A stretch of DNA of 64,000 nucleotides, taken from contig NC_133772.1 of assembly GCF_003597395.2 (NCBI RefSeq), forward strand, positions 143,366,298 to 143,430,297, read 5' to 3'. Position 1 is the stretch's first letter, and every line of letters begins with the position of its first letter. The notes under the pieces were generated by a model. It had not been told where the DNA came from. It was given only the letters and a program-made list of their open reading frames with translations, and searched no databases. Shown here one piece after another: positions 1 to 11,048 of this stretch. The DNA comes from Chelonoidis abingdonii (Eukaryota; Chordata; Testudines; Testudinidae). The position numbers and the translations under genes were made by a program.

Positions 1-1154
1 TTAGAGTAAGAAAATCCCTTTTGTGTTTTACCGCCTGCTGAGCTAAGTACATCTTAACAACCTTTTTCTCTGGTTGACCCACTTGATCATCTGGCAAAAA
101 AAAAGTGCTGCTCCCATCTCCAGGACCAATGGAAGCTATTTTCTAATGGATAATAAGCTGAAAGGCCATGGCTGTCTGGAACATCTCGTCTGAAAGGGTC
201 TTACGCAGCAACTTAGGTCCATCCTTCTCCAGAAGCGGCTCTTGTTTCCTTGCCTGCTGTTTGCACACTTATGCTCTGTGGTTTGTTTAGAAAATAGTTT
301 GCACAAACCACATTTTTAGCAGTGCAAGCTTCTGTGTTGATTTTGTTTGTTTTTTAATCAGGCTTGTTTCATTGAAGGCACTTGGTTTCCATGGCAATTT
401 ATAAAAGACGGTGGTTTGGTTTCTTCACTTCATTAGAACAGATGACTTAGTCGGGGAGGAAAGGTGTTGAAGTGGCTGCAAGCAAACTCGGATAAGCCTG
501 TGTCATATGTAAGCCCAGTACACACCCTGGATAGTAATGCATGCAAAAGGAGACAGCATACAGTTCTCTAGCATAGCCATGAGAAAATGAAACATAAATG
601 TCTTAACCATCTTTGATGGAGGGTTATTCTCTAGGGGAGGTGACACCCCAAGGTGAAAGGGCCTACATTTATTTAATTCTAGACTAAAAACCTTCTTGAA
701 GGGAAAATAAACGCCAGCTCTTCATATACCCTGTTTACAGTGAGGTGCTGTTTCTCTCTCTCTTTTTTTGGCAGGCCATTAGGTTTCCATGGTAACAAGC
801 AAACTATTCATTTGAAACAAAACCAGCCATGACTTTGTGCTTTGACAAGGATTTCTATAGGTCCTTTTTTCAGAGTTCAACCAGATGATGCCGTGTTTCT
901 TATAGACCACAAAAGCACCTGAAGGTCTCTTTTACGCCAGATTGCTTTTCATATGTGGTTCAGAGTCAGTTACGCTCCCATGATGCCTTTTATCCCCAGT
1001 GCTTTTTTTATTTAATTTTTATTTATTTATTTTAATGTTTTGAGTCAGTCAGTGGAGGAATCTTTGGTAGTTTGTTTTTAAATGTCCATTTTACAAAGAC
1101 TCTTTCTTCATGCCAATGCCTGGTGAATCTTTCATAGCCTCTGCCAGGATAAGG
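1..1154 (-). other. MDGA2: probable 3' UTR and 3' flank of MDGA2
   Basis: This stretch lies directly downstream of the stop codon in the sense of the minus-strand gene and shows no convincing coding exon on either strand. It is AT-rich. On the minus strand several AATAAA hexamers fall within an A/T tract at about 1007-1035 (some 120-150 nt past the stop) and another at about 667-672. Any of these could be the polyadenylation signal, and I cannot choose between them from sequence alone. The boundary between UTR and intergenic DNA is therefore not defined. No recognisable repeat family was seen here. Confidence 0.5.
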
Positions 1155-1243
1155 TCACCTTTGATGACTTAAGACAGACATGAGGAGGATCACTGGAAAA
1201 AGCCATATATGTGCTAATGTCCCAACAGCACCTGCTCGTAAAT
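1155..1243 (-). CDS. MDGA2: MDGA2 terminal coding exon: GPI-attachment signal and stop
   Basis: This is the last coding exon. It opens after a strong acceptor (a T/C-rich run ending TTTGTAG) and gives 2 nt that complete a split Asn codon, then 28 codons and TGA. The peptide reads LRAGAVGTLAHIWLFPVILL and continues with a short tail ending SHQR. It is a hydrophobic C-terminal segment with no charged residue until near the end, which is the form of a GPI-transamidase signal. The known MDGA2 tail has the same GAVG...HIWLFP core. The likely attachment residue is in the small-residue run PANN at the junction with the preceding exon (inference). After cleavage the mature protein would be held on the outer neuronal membrane by a lipid anchor. 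It was missed by plain ORF calling because it is short and has no Met start. Confidence 0.88.
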
Positions 1244-1984
1244 CTACAAAGAGTGAGGGAGAAAAAAAGGAGAATTAACAAGCAGACAATCCAGAGTTTA
1301 CCAGGTAAGGGTAAATGGCACACTGACACTGCACAGATTGGAAGATCCCATATGGAAATGCAGAGGCTGGAGGACAGGATAACTCAAGGGTGCCAGCATC
1401 ACCTCCCTGTCCCCTCTCCACACTTTTAAAAGTGCGAGGGCCATGTCTGCCTGCTTTTTAACATGGGCACAGTTTGAGAGGAAGGAGGCCGCGTTGCCTT
1501 GGGAAGATGAAGAGTGATGCTGGTGGGACTGCGCTTCACAACGGAGGAGGTAAGCGGCTTCCCCGCTGCAAAATCTAGCCCCTGCTGATGCTGCCAGCCT
1601 CTTCCCAGCGCTGGCCAAGAGACCAGGTCCCTCTTAGTAGCCCCGCCCCTGTCCTGCCTCTTCCCCCCAAGGCTACGCCCCCGGGCCAGGCTCCCTACTT
1701 CCACCAAGGTTCCAGCACTGTGGGATAACTGGATGATATTTATTGATAAATAAAGGGACCAAGGTCAATCCTGGGCACTGAATAAGGCAGAGGTCGTGTG
1801 AGAAAAATAGTAAGTGATCATATCATTAAAGACTTTATCATAAAACCTATGCACAAAGTGTCGGTGTGGGGGGGGGTGAATTAAGGTTCCACAGGCAACC
1901 TACATTTGGGAATTTCCTAACTTTTGAGTGTTTGGTTTTGTAACCTTAAAATTCTTGTAGCATAGATGTGTGCCTGCAATAACC

Positions 1985-2180
1985 GTCTATCCATCCCCAT
2001 ACACCCAGCGCTCTCTCTCCATCTCCCAATAGCTATCTATCTAGCCATCCATCCATCCCCATACACCCAGCTCTCTCTCTCCCTCTCTCTCTCTCTCTCC
2101 CAATAGCTATCTATCTAGCCATCCATCCATCCCCATACACCCAGCGCTCGCTCTCTCTCTCTCCCTCTCCTTCTCTCTCT
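1985..2180. repeat. minisatellite, about 2.6 copies of a 62-74 bp unit
   Basis: The block CCATCCCCATACACCCAG recurs at 1991, 2053 and 2127. Each copy is followed by a CT-rich tract and then a tetranucleotide-like part (AGCTATCTATCTAGCCATCC). The unit grows from 62 to 74 bp because the second copy has a longer CT run. This is an intronic tandem repeat that is probably length-polymorphic. Confidence 0.85.
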
Positions 2181-2220
2181 TTATTCAGTCAGATTTATCA
2201 GTAAGGTAATGGAGATTTTT

Positions 2221-2272
2221 ATATATAATAATAAAAGAAATAAATATATATATGCACGCACACACACATATG
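2221..2272. repeat. AT/CA simple repeat
   Basis: The stretch has runs of ATAT and ATAATA followed by a short CACACA tract. Confidence 0.7.
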
Positions 2273-2851
2273 TTTATTAATTGTAAAAGAAAAGGAGATC
2301 TATACACTTTTAAAATTAAGTACGTTATTAATATCCAAATGTCTATTGTCTAGGCTACAGATTCTGATATCCTGACTTCAGTACAGTCGTACTTTACTCC
2401 ACAAACAGTTCTACTGACTTCGAATGAAGACCTATAGAATAAGGCATGGAGCACTGGGACGGTGGCTATCAGAATCTGGCTCTATATGAGGAGAACTAGT
2501 GTTCCTTTAATATAGACTAGTGCCATTACATACATACTTATATGCCCTCTAGCTACACAGCACAGTGCAATTTCAAGGTTCCGGCCTGCCTGACTCCCAT
2601 TTGGTTTTCCTTCTCTTTGCTGCCATTACATTTTTTAAAAAATGTCATGCATTTCATATTTGACTAGAGATATTTTGGCTCCAGATTTTGGTTCCAAGGA
2701 AATCTGTAAACATCTCCATCTCAGCTGGGTAACGTTTTGTTTTGTTTTCTGCACCACAGGGTCTGGTTCAGAACATGGCTCACATTTACAGTGATGGGGA
2801 GCGGTATAAGTATCTAGACAGCTCATCACATGGTCTGGAAGACCTACTTAC

Positions 2852-2957
2852 TGTTGGCTGGCTGGTCTGCTTTCATACACTCTCCTTCCACAATTGATAC
2901 ATCATCAATAGCAATATCACCTTCTATGCCAGGACCTCGGATCCCTTCAAAAATGAG
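2852..2957 (-). CDS. MDGA2: MDGA2 exon: C-terminal part of MAM domain
   Basis: This 106-nt internal exon is flanked by acceptor TTTTTTGCAG and donor GTAAGT. It translates in phase 0 as [20 protein letters not shown] followed by SIVEGEC and a linker MKADQPAN, and ends one base into an Asn codon. The segment GDIAIDDVS...C is the closing strand of a MAM domain, and its Cys is the fourth conserved cysteine of the fold. The linker after Cys leads to the GPI signal in the last exon. The family match is to MDGA2; MDGA1 differs here. A Val replaces the Ala I remember in mammals (SIAEGEC). Confidence 0.93.
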
Positions 2958-5900
2958 CTGCAAAAAATAAATATGATACAATTAACAATACAGGGAATTC
3001 ATGACACATAGAAAATATTCAGCTCTATTCATGGACACAAATTAATGTGGTATTAAAGAGCTGTAGCTAATTACTCTCTGTGTGCCTTCAATAATGTACA
3101 TACACCTGTTGTGCTGGCAGGTCGGCATCCCAGTAAAGGAGAAATCATTACTGCAGAGTCTGGGCATATGTTAACTGTAACTTGCTTTGTTCACAAGTAT
3201 ACACCAGGCCAGGAACAGCATGCAGGGCTATCCTGTCTCCTAGGAGTCTCAACCCAACACCAGTGACTAGTTCCAGGGAGCAACTCTATCCCCTCACAAA
3301 ACAAAGAAATGAAAATCAGCAACAACCAATGGCAGCACAGCATGTCATCCCAAGACTGGACATTTGGTTGTCTGCTGCATAGCACCTGCGTCCCTCAACA
3401 GGAGGCACTATAGAAATAAAGGTATGATGGCAGTCTGGCACCATAGAGTAAAGGCATTTCAGATAATGTGCCATGAAAAAAGGGAGGCGTTAGCTAGCTA
3501 TACAACCGGCTTAAACCCGAGTTTGCCCTCTGTGGGAGGTCTCTTGGCATTACAACTCATTATTGCACTTGACCATGTTCCAGGGAAGACATGAGGGTGT
3601 GTCAACTAGACAGAGTCCAAAGAAGCTCCTGGGTAAGATGAGATCAGTGGTTCTGCACTTTCCCCAACTGGTTCCACCCATTACATTTCCATATGGCGAC
3701 ACCCATCTCATCTAGCTGGGATCAAGCCGAGATCCCCTAGCAACTCAGCAATATGGAAAGGACAGGGTGGTCTTAACCCCCTCGCACCTGTTTGCAACCT
3801 GCCCCTGGTGGCCATTACCCACAGTCTGAGAGAACCTGTGCAACAGACTGGTGTTGTATTCAGTCCTTCCTATTGAGAGGTTCCAGAGAGTCACATGGAC
3901 ACTCATTCACCCACTCTCTCTTTCATTTGGGGTTCTGCCAGATTCCCTGGCTATCTCACTGAGACAAGCTTGAGAAAATATTCATTGCAAGTCACTGGAG
4001 GACATGATTGACATTATGTCAGCACCACTGCTTATTGGGGTATATGTCCGTCATGTTTTTCCCAGGTTCATACACTGGAGGGGCCTGGCTGGATATTGGT
4101 CTCTCAGGAAGCACCAGGTGTCAACAGCACTTCACGTTATTGCTTTGGTGAAGGAAACGAGCAGATCCTAACTCAAAGATGAATGGTGAGAGGCTATTCC
4201 CATCCTTGTGATGATTAGCAGATCTCCAGTGTAGATGTTACCCCTTGTTTTCAGGACACCTTGAGAAAAAAAATCAGACTTGGTCTAATGTGTTCTCAGA
4301 ATATGAGAAAGGTAAGCTCCAACCAAGAAAAGTATGTGATTGAGGAAAAAGAGAGCAACATTGTGAGACAGTTAGAGGCAGAAATCTGTATTACTTCAGC
4401 TGGAGAGGAAAAATATCCCAGTTTGGAGATGTCTGCCCTGTAGCAAGGTAGTTACTAATATTTGCCATAATGCCAGTTATTAATGATGGATTACTACAGT
4501 ACTGTAGAACCACGAGAAAATGTATTCAATAGCAAACTTCACAGTCTTTCTGTAGAGGTGACGGGAATTATGCAACACCTATTTTGCAAGCAATTGAATT
4601 CACACAGCTATCCTTTTGAAATGCTTTCAGTTGACAGAGATGACAAGTTTTAAACTTTCATCTACTACAACATATGCATGAAATTCAAAGATCAGACTGT
4701 GGCACTGATCCAGAAATTAACTCTTGGGGGTAGAGTCAATTGGCAGACGTTTAATTCTACGTGGAGTAATACAGTGCATTTAGTAATAATCTAGTTACAG
4801 TACAGATGTATAGAGAACACTTAGCCGGATGCTGCTGCCATTGATTTCAACAGCAGTTTTACCAGTGATTTACTGGGGCACAGGATTGAGTTCTTTTGGC
4901 AGGTTCCATCTTTTCTTTGCTAATTAATACAGTTCAGTGAGTGTTACACAATGAGAATGAGCAGCTTTCATTACAACTGTCCAGCAAGTCCTCAGTTCCC
5001 AGTGAAACAGCGCACTGCTCAGCACCATGCCTGGATGGGCACAACCGTATAAATAATATTCAAGCACTGCAATGTGCCAAAATACCAGATCACAAGACAC
5101 GATGCTGTGCAGAAGCAGCTTTTACTTTCTTTATTGGCCTTGATTGTGGAACTCATGCCCTCAGCAGTAGACACGTGTCCTACTTTCATTAAGCCAAATT
5201 TACTCTCTAGGCTATTGACACTACAGCGGTAAAGTGGCAGGGCTTGAGGATGTATTTAAAAGCTGACTGGTGCGCCTTACGTCACACAGCAAGTTCTGTA
5301 CACGCAATGCTAAATAAACTTGAAAGCAGCACATTTGTAGTGGATGGCTCCATGGTTATTTTACTGAAGTGTGATATTGCAGGTTAATTACTGTAACAAG
5401 GCAGGCATTAGTGTAAGCAGGAGCACTAATTGGGGAAACAGCAAGCTCTTCCATTTTTAGCCCACTGTCTGAAAACAGTGTTTCCAGTAATTACCCTCTC
5501 ATCGCATTTCCCCCACTCTAACACCAATACTGGAACGTATTCAGCTTGAAAGGAAAATATCTTTCTCCTCTTTTCTCCCTCTCTTGGCAGACTGTACAGA
5601 ATCTATCAACCGGATTTAAATCAAATCTCTCCTGGTTAGGACAAGCACTGCTTCAAGACACCAAGAACTCTATAAACAAACATACAATAGGTTGCATTTA
5701 ACTGAAATCTGCTTTTGGCAAGAAGCTGCATAGGTTTCAAAGATGGTTCCCTATTAGCCAGGCTGGCCACTGGCTCAAAACAAATCATCGCAGAAGAGTA
5801 TTGGCAATGCATGAAGCATAGTCTAGTGTGCAGCTCGTAGTTACTTGCAGGATGTGCCAGAGGATCAGAATCCCCTACCAGTCTCTAGCAAAAGCTATTA

Positions 5901-6273
5901 TCTGTGCCCATGTAATTTTACACAGCTGCTGCTAGAAATGCTGCATTTAGCAGAAGAATAGCAGGGCTTACAAATATACTGAAGGCCACTTTACTCTCTT
6001 GACAAGTAAAGTGGAAACTATTTCTTATGTTGTCCCCATCAATCCAGGGAGTCTCAAAGGGAATTTAGCTTTTAGTTGCTTTTTCCAGTAGATGCCAGGC
6101 TAAGCATACTTCCCTGGAGACACTCCTCAATAGAAGTAGAAACAAGCCCAGTGAAAATCCCAAGTCCGAACGCCCCCAAACTTGGCAAAGATTTCAACCT
6201 GGATCTAAATGTTGATGTTCAGACCACCCCTAATTGGAAGAAATGATGCAGTGGGGCCAATCTTTTATCCTTA

Positions 6274-6530
6274 GGGCCAGTCGACACTGGTAATGTTGAA
6301 GTGCTGGCCGTGGCAGCGCTTTAACATGGCTTGTGAAGTCGTGGCAGAGTGCTGGGGAACTCTCCCAATGCTCTAAAAACCCCTCCTCCACCAGGGGCGT
6401 AGCTACCAGTGCTGGGGCACTGCCTACACTGATGCTTTACAGTGCTGAAACTTGCAGTGCTCAGGGGGGTGTTTTTCATACCCTGAGCAAGAAGCTTGCA
6501 GCGCTGTAAAGTGCCAGCGTAGACAAGCCG
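6274..6530. mobile_element. non-autonomous DNA transposon (MITE), class uncertain
   Basis: The left end GGGCCAGTCGACACTGG and the right end GCCAGCGTAGACAAGCCG are imperfect inverted repeats of each other. The interior is rich in the word CAGTGCT and its variants. The element is flanked by TTA on the left and TAA on the right, which would fit a 3-bp PIF/Harbinger-type target duplication with one change. It has no coding capacity. Class assignment is inference. Confidence 0.5.
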
Positions 6531-6690
6531 TAAGTCTTCTTGAGGTCTTTTTTCATTCCCAAAGCCCAAGTGACAATTGTAGCCAGCTTTGGAGTTTATT
6601 GCCAACATTTCATTTGGATCTAAGATGATGATGTTCTCAGCCTGTTTCTAGTAGCTGAAAGTCAAAATAATGAAAAAAGGGATCATCTCA

Positions 6691-7290
6691 TATAGACTCA
6701 CAGACTCATAGACATTAAGGTCAGAAAGGACCGTTATGATCTTCTAGTCTGACCTCCTGCACAATGCAGGCCACAGAATCTCACCCACCCACTCCTGTAA
6801 TAAACTCCTGACCTATGTCTGAGCTACTGAAGTCTTCAAATTGTGGTTTAAAGACTTCAAGGTGCAGAGAATCGTCGAGCAATTAACCTGTGCCCGAGGC
6901 TGCAGAGGAAGGTGAAAAAAACCCAGGGCTTCTGCCAATCTGCCCTGGTGAAAAATTCCTTCCCGACCCCAAATATGGTGATCAGCTAAACCCTGAGCAA
7001 GACTCACCAGCCAGACACCCAGGAAAGAATTCTCTGTAGTAACTCAGATCCCACCCCATCTAACATCCCATCACAAGCCATTGGGCATATTGACTGCTAG
7101 TAGTCAAAGATCAATTAATTGCCAAAACAAGGCTATCCCATTATAACCATCACTCCAAACTTACCAAAAGCTCTAGTTTGAAGCCAGATATGTCTTTTGC
7201 CCACTACTCCCTTTGGAAGGCTGTTCCAGATTCACTCCGTTCGTGTTAGAAACCTTTGTCTAATTTCAAATCTGCACTTGTGATGGTGCA
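6691..7290 (-). mobile_element. CR1-like LINE 3' fragment
   Basis: Read on the minus strand, the element ends with the CR1-style tail (tctatgagtctgtgag) next to the phrase for 'GGTCAGACTAGAAGATC'. It belongs to the same subfamily as the copy at 9080-9465 on the other strand: both share TTTGGGGTCGGGAAGGAAT and GATCTGAGTTACTACAGAGA. The fragment is 5'-truncated and has no intact ORF. Confidence 0.75.
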
Positions 7291-7771
7291 GCCGAGGATA
7301 ATGGGGCCCTGACCTTGTCTGGCATCCTTGTTGGGGGCTAAGTAGAGAGGACATGGACTGATGGGAATGAAAACTATGCCACATCCATAACCCTAGAGAT
7401 GGCCCATCCGTTCTAGCTGAGGCACATGACATGCACCTTAACTGCTTGCCTTGGGCAACCCCTGTGCTGTACCTGTTCTGTGCAGAAACAAAGCATTTAA
7501 TTCCCCAGAGCAGCCTTCCCCATCTTTCACAGTCTGTCAGTCTGTTCCAGGCACTAAAATTCATGTTATTTGTGTGCACGCGCAGGCTATTTGTTTATTT
7601 ATTGACAGATCCATCCTTTAGTGTAAAATATCCATTTGTTTCTGAAGAATTAAATGAATCATTCTCTTTATTCTGGACTAAATCACAACAGAGGTTTATA
7701 AGCCTAATTAGATGTTGGAAGGCTGAAATCTTGCCTGGCTTTGGATAACTTCCAAAGCAGTAAATTAGGGA

Positions 7772-8310
7772 GATAAGATGGGTGAGGTATTATCTTTTAT
7801 TGGACTAACTCCTGTTGGTGAGAACATAAGAATGGCCAAACTGAGTCAGACCAAAGGTCCATCTAGCCCAGTCTCCTGTCTTCTGACAGTGGCCAGTGCC
7901 AGGTGCCCCAGAGGGAACGAACAGAACAGGGAATCATCAAGTGATCCATCCCCTGCCACCCATTCCCAGCTTCTGGCAAACAGAGGCTAGGGACACCACT
8001 CCTGCCCACCCTGGCTAATAGCCACTGATGGACCCATCATCCATGAATTTATCTAGTTCTTTTTTGAACCCTGTTATAGTCTTGGCCTTCACAACATCCT
8101 CTGGCAAAGAGTTCCACAGGCTGACTGTGTGTTGTGTGAAAGACAAGAGAGACAAGCTTTGGAACTATATAGGGCATTTCAAGTCACCTGAAGGAGAGCT
8201 CTGTGTAAGCTAAAATGCTTGACTCCCTCACCAACTGAAATTGGTCTTATAACAGATATCACCTCACCCACCTTGTCTCTCTAATGTACTGGGACCAACA
8301 TGGCGGCAAC
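7772..8310. repeat. dispersed repeat pair interrupted by a CR1 insertion
   Basis: The block at 7772-7820 (GGGTGAGGTATTATCTTTTA) stops at GTTGGTGAG, where a CR1 3' end begins at 7821. The expected continuation (AGAGACAAGCTTTGG) resumes at about 8149, after the CR1. A second, inverted copy of the same family follows (GATATCACCTCACCCACCTTG). The same family occurs at 8981-9062, 10964-11048 and 34521-34652. The repeat class is unknown to me. Confidence 0.65.
7821..8142 (-). mobile_element. CR1 LINE 3' fragment, nested
   Basis: The segment starts with AACATAAGAATGGCC on the plus strand, which is the complement of the CR1 end (gtatggccattcttatgttctta). It also carries the complement of 'gacctttggtctgac' and of the codons for the C-terminal NGY region. 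It sits inside another dispersed repeat, so it is the younger insertion. Confidence 0.85.
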
Positions 8311-8399
8311 ACTGCAAAAAGCCGTTAATGCTGGTTGACACAGGTTGCCCAGGTGCAAAACAAAGTCACATTAAAACAGATGCAACCACCAACTGAGAA

Positions 8400-8640
8400 T
8401 TTAATCTTTGTACATTGCAATTTTTTGGGTATGTGTGTGTCAAAAACTGAAAATGTTTACTGTTTAGGTTTTCTAACTAAACATTTTCAAGAAAAGCAAG
8501 CACTTTCTGTGAAAATTTACATTTAGTGGAAAATGTTTCCCTCGAAAAAAGTTGAGATGGAAACATTTTGCCCAGACATAAATACGACATTTCTTGTACT
8601 TGTCTTCCTGGGCCTGGTTTTTTTCTTATAACAAATAAGA
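8400..8640. repeat. AT-rich degenerate repeat (GAAAATTT/AAATTTTC-rich)
   Basis: The stretch is rich in alternating words such as AAAATGTTT, GAAAATTT and AACATTTTG on both strands. Similar stretches occur at 11880-12215, 43790-44215 and 48785-49155. They look like ancient members of one AT-rich interspersed family and carry no coding signal. Confidence 0.4.
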
Positions 8641-8980
8641 AAACCCTGTAAAAAACAAAACAACCAACAAAACGAGCTAACTCATGAACAAACAAAAAGA
8701 CTCTACACAGAGTTTTAATTTAAAAAGAGAGAACAATGAAGCCAAAACAGGCAGCTGCCAAACAACTAGAAGGGAGCATTTCACAACTTTAAATGAGCAC
8801 ATTCCCTAATTGATCAGCAACCTAACACCGAAACAACGTTAACCGGGACGACTTTACGTGAAGAGCTCCTGTATCAACCAGATTTCTGTGGCACAGCTTT
8901 CTGAAATCTGAAATTGGGCATGTGAAAAGAAGAGTGGAAAAATATATAGGAAACAGGCCATTAAACTTAGAAGTGGACGT

Positions 8981-9062
8981 TAGAGAGACAAGGTGGCTGA
9001 GGTAATAGCTTTATTTGAGAGAGACTAGCTTTTGAGCTTACAAAGAGCTCTTCTTCAGAAGT
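8981..9062 (+). repeat. fragment of gtgaggtaatatctttt-type dispersed repeat
   Basis: The segment runs from TAGAGAGACAAGGTGGCTGA to GAGCTCTTCTTCAG and is the same family as 7772-8310, 10964-11048 and 34521-34652. It directly precedes a CR1 fragment. Confidence 0.6.
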
Positions 9063-9079
9063 GAATGGTAAGAGAAGGG

Positions 9080-9465
9080 TCTGTGATGGGATGTTAGACG
9101 GGGTGGGATCTGAGTTACTACAGAGAATTCTTTCCTGGGTGTCTAGCTGGTGAGTCTTGCCCACATGCTCAGGGTTTAGCTGATCGCCATATTTGGGGTC
9201 GGGAAGGAATTTTCCTACAGGGCAGATCGGCAGAGGCCCTGGAGGTTTTTCACCTTCCTCTGCAGCATGGGGCATGCGTCACTTGCTGGTGGAGTCTCTG
9301 CACCTTGAGGTCTTTAAACCACGATTTGAGAACTTCAGTAACTCAGACATAGGTTAAGGGTTGTTACAGGAGTGGATGGGTGAGATTCTGGGGTCTGCAT
9401 TGTGCAGGAGGTCAGACTAGATGATCATAAAGGTCCCTTCTGACCTTAGAGTCTATGAGTCTATG
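9080..9465 (+). mobile_element. CR1-like LINE 3' fragment
   Basis: The fragment ends with GGTCAGACTAGATGATC, then GGTCCCTTCTGACCTTA and the tail GTCTATGAGTCTATG. It is the same subfamily as 6691-7290 in opposite orientation. It is truncated, with no intact ORF. Confidence 0.8.
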
Positions 9466-9628
9466 TTGCTAGTGCTATTGATATACATGAAAGGGATTCA
9501 TACACGGTGGTGGGTGCAATATAACACTCTACGACAGACATAAACAGTAACTGCAGTTTTGAGATATGAATTCCCTATGGTGCTCACATCAGGTGCGCCG
9601 TGCCTCTTGAAAGCTTGACTAGAGATCA

Positions 9629-9780
9629 GTATCAGAGGGGTTAGCATGTTAGTCTGGAGCTGTAAAGCACAACGAGTCCATGGCACCTTATAGAGACTAA
9701 CAGACATATTGGAGCATGAGATTCATGGTGAATACATCGTCGATGCATGAGTGGAAATTTCCAGGGGCAGGTTATATAAT
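9629..9780 (+). repeat. dispersed repeat with 'ggcacctta...agactaacag' core
   Basis: The segment contains TTAGTCTGGAGCTGTAAAG, GGCACCTTATAGAGACTAAC and GAGCATGAG. The core is shared with 52480-52556 and 61999-62200. Class is unknown to me. It is a decayed copy. Confidence 0.6.
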
Positions 9781-9931
9781 GCAAGCTAAGAATGCAGGCT
9801 AGAGATAAAGGTTAGTTCAATCACGGGAGGATGAGGCCTCTTTAGCAGTTGAAGTGTGAAAACCAAACTACAAAGCAGTTTCTCCTCTCTTGGTTTTATT
9901 TGACAACCATAATTTGCAAATTGTTTGGCAT

Positions 9932-9981
9932 AAAAAAAAAAAGAAAAAAAACAAAAAAAAAAAAAAAAAAAAAACAAAAAA
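9932..9981 (+). repeat. poly-A tract
   Basis: About 50 bp of almost pure A with a few G and C interruptions. In the sense of the host gene it is a poly-T run inside an intron. Confidence 0.9.
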
Positions 9982-10415
9982 GGAATGTAATATATTATGT
10001 CCAGAATTTTAAATTTTTTGGAGCAGAATCCCGGATAAAACATGGTTGCCTAAAATTAGGCACCTAAGTCACTATATAAACTCTAGAGAAGGAGATATTT
10101 TTAAAAATGTGAGTGCTCATAAAATCACGGAACGGCAGTGCTGCTCACTGAAAATCAAGCCACTCTTAAAATTTACATATGGGTTTAGAGCCAACTTGGG
10201 GTACCCATTTGAAGACATGGGCTTGGGTACTTGCATGGGATGAGCGGTATTTGACAGATTATGTTGTCGCCATGGATTAACTATTGACATGACAACATTG
10301 GATGATATGAGAAATGGGCCAGTCTCCGCCTTCGACATCTTCACAGTAAGCATTGAAAAAAAAATTAGACAATAAAGATGGACATGTAGCCACGTAGTAA
10401 TAATTGGAATTAACA

Positions 10416-10579
10416 ATCTCCTAGAACTGGAAGGGACCTTAAAGGTCAATTGAGTCCACCCCTGCTCACTAGGCAGGCCAAATTTTCTGCCCCAGATCTC
10501 TAAGTGGCCCCCTCAAAGATTGAGCTCACAACCCTGGGTTTAGCAGGCCAATGCTCAAACCACTGAGCTATCCTTCCCT
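10416..10579 (-). mobile_element. tRNA-derived SINE (turtle pol III type)
   Basis: Read on the minus strand, the head is tRNA-like (GATAGCTCAGTGGTTTGAGC, an A-box region) followed by a B-box-like GTTGTGAGCTCAATC. The 3' tail GGTCCCTTCCAGTTCTAGGA matches the 3' end of the CR1 copies here (36553-37731). The tRNA part is SINE-type and not a functional tRNA. Tail sharing lets a SINE use the LINE's reverse transcriptase, which is established for tortoise SINEs and CR1. Confidence 0.85.
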
Positions 10580-10963
10580 GTAGTTTGTTAGCTCCACTGA
10601 CTTCAGTGGTATCTCCAGTTTAATGGCACCATGTTGATTTACATCCAGAGACAACTAGTGACAGCAGCTGAGGATCAGGAAGATTGTGTCCTTATCCGCT
10701 TCCTATTCAATGCTGGAAGTTCTTCCAGCTAAAAGAACCATTTTGGAAACAGCTTTTTGTGTGCGCCAAACTATGCAACATATTGCTGCAAGGAGCTCGA
10801 AAGCAGCAGTAAGAAGACTTCAAGGAAGTTGCAGCTAATGTTGGTCACAGTGTGCCTAATGAAATGTGGTTTGAGAGCTGCTATGACACAGACAGCAGGG
10901 AGTGTTTCATTTTTATATGCTCTAGTCTCATTTTACTTACCATTGCATACATTATTTGGTTAT

Positions 10964-11048
10964 TTGGTGAGGTAATACCTTTTCTTGGACCAACTTCTGT
11001 TGGTGAGAGAGACAAGCTTTCAAGCCACACAAAGCTCTTCTTCAGGTT
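10964..11048 (+). repeat. fragment of gtgaggtaatatctttt-type dispersed repeat
   Basis: The segment includes GGTGAGGTAATACCTTTTCT, TTCTGTTGGTGAGAGAGAC and AAGCTCTTCTTCAGGTTA. It is the clearest single copy of this family in the window. Confidence 0.65.

Larger units (their letters stand above)
1244..2851 (-). other. MDGA2: MDGA2 last intron (1.6 kb)
   Basis: The intron runs from donor GTAAGT after the 106-nt MAM exon to acceptor TTTGTAG. It contains a minisatellite (about 1985-2180), an AT/CA-rich simple stretch (about 2221-2272) and a GC-rich patch at about 1490-1705 with no recognisable gene. Small open frames at 1211-1707 and 2635-2829 have no splice support or known homology that I recognise. 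Confidence 0.8.
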
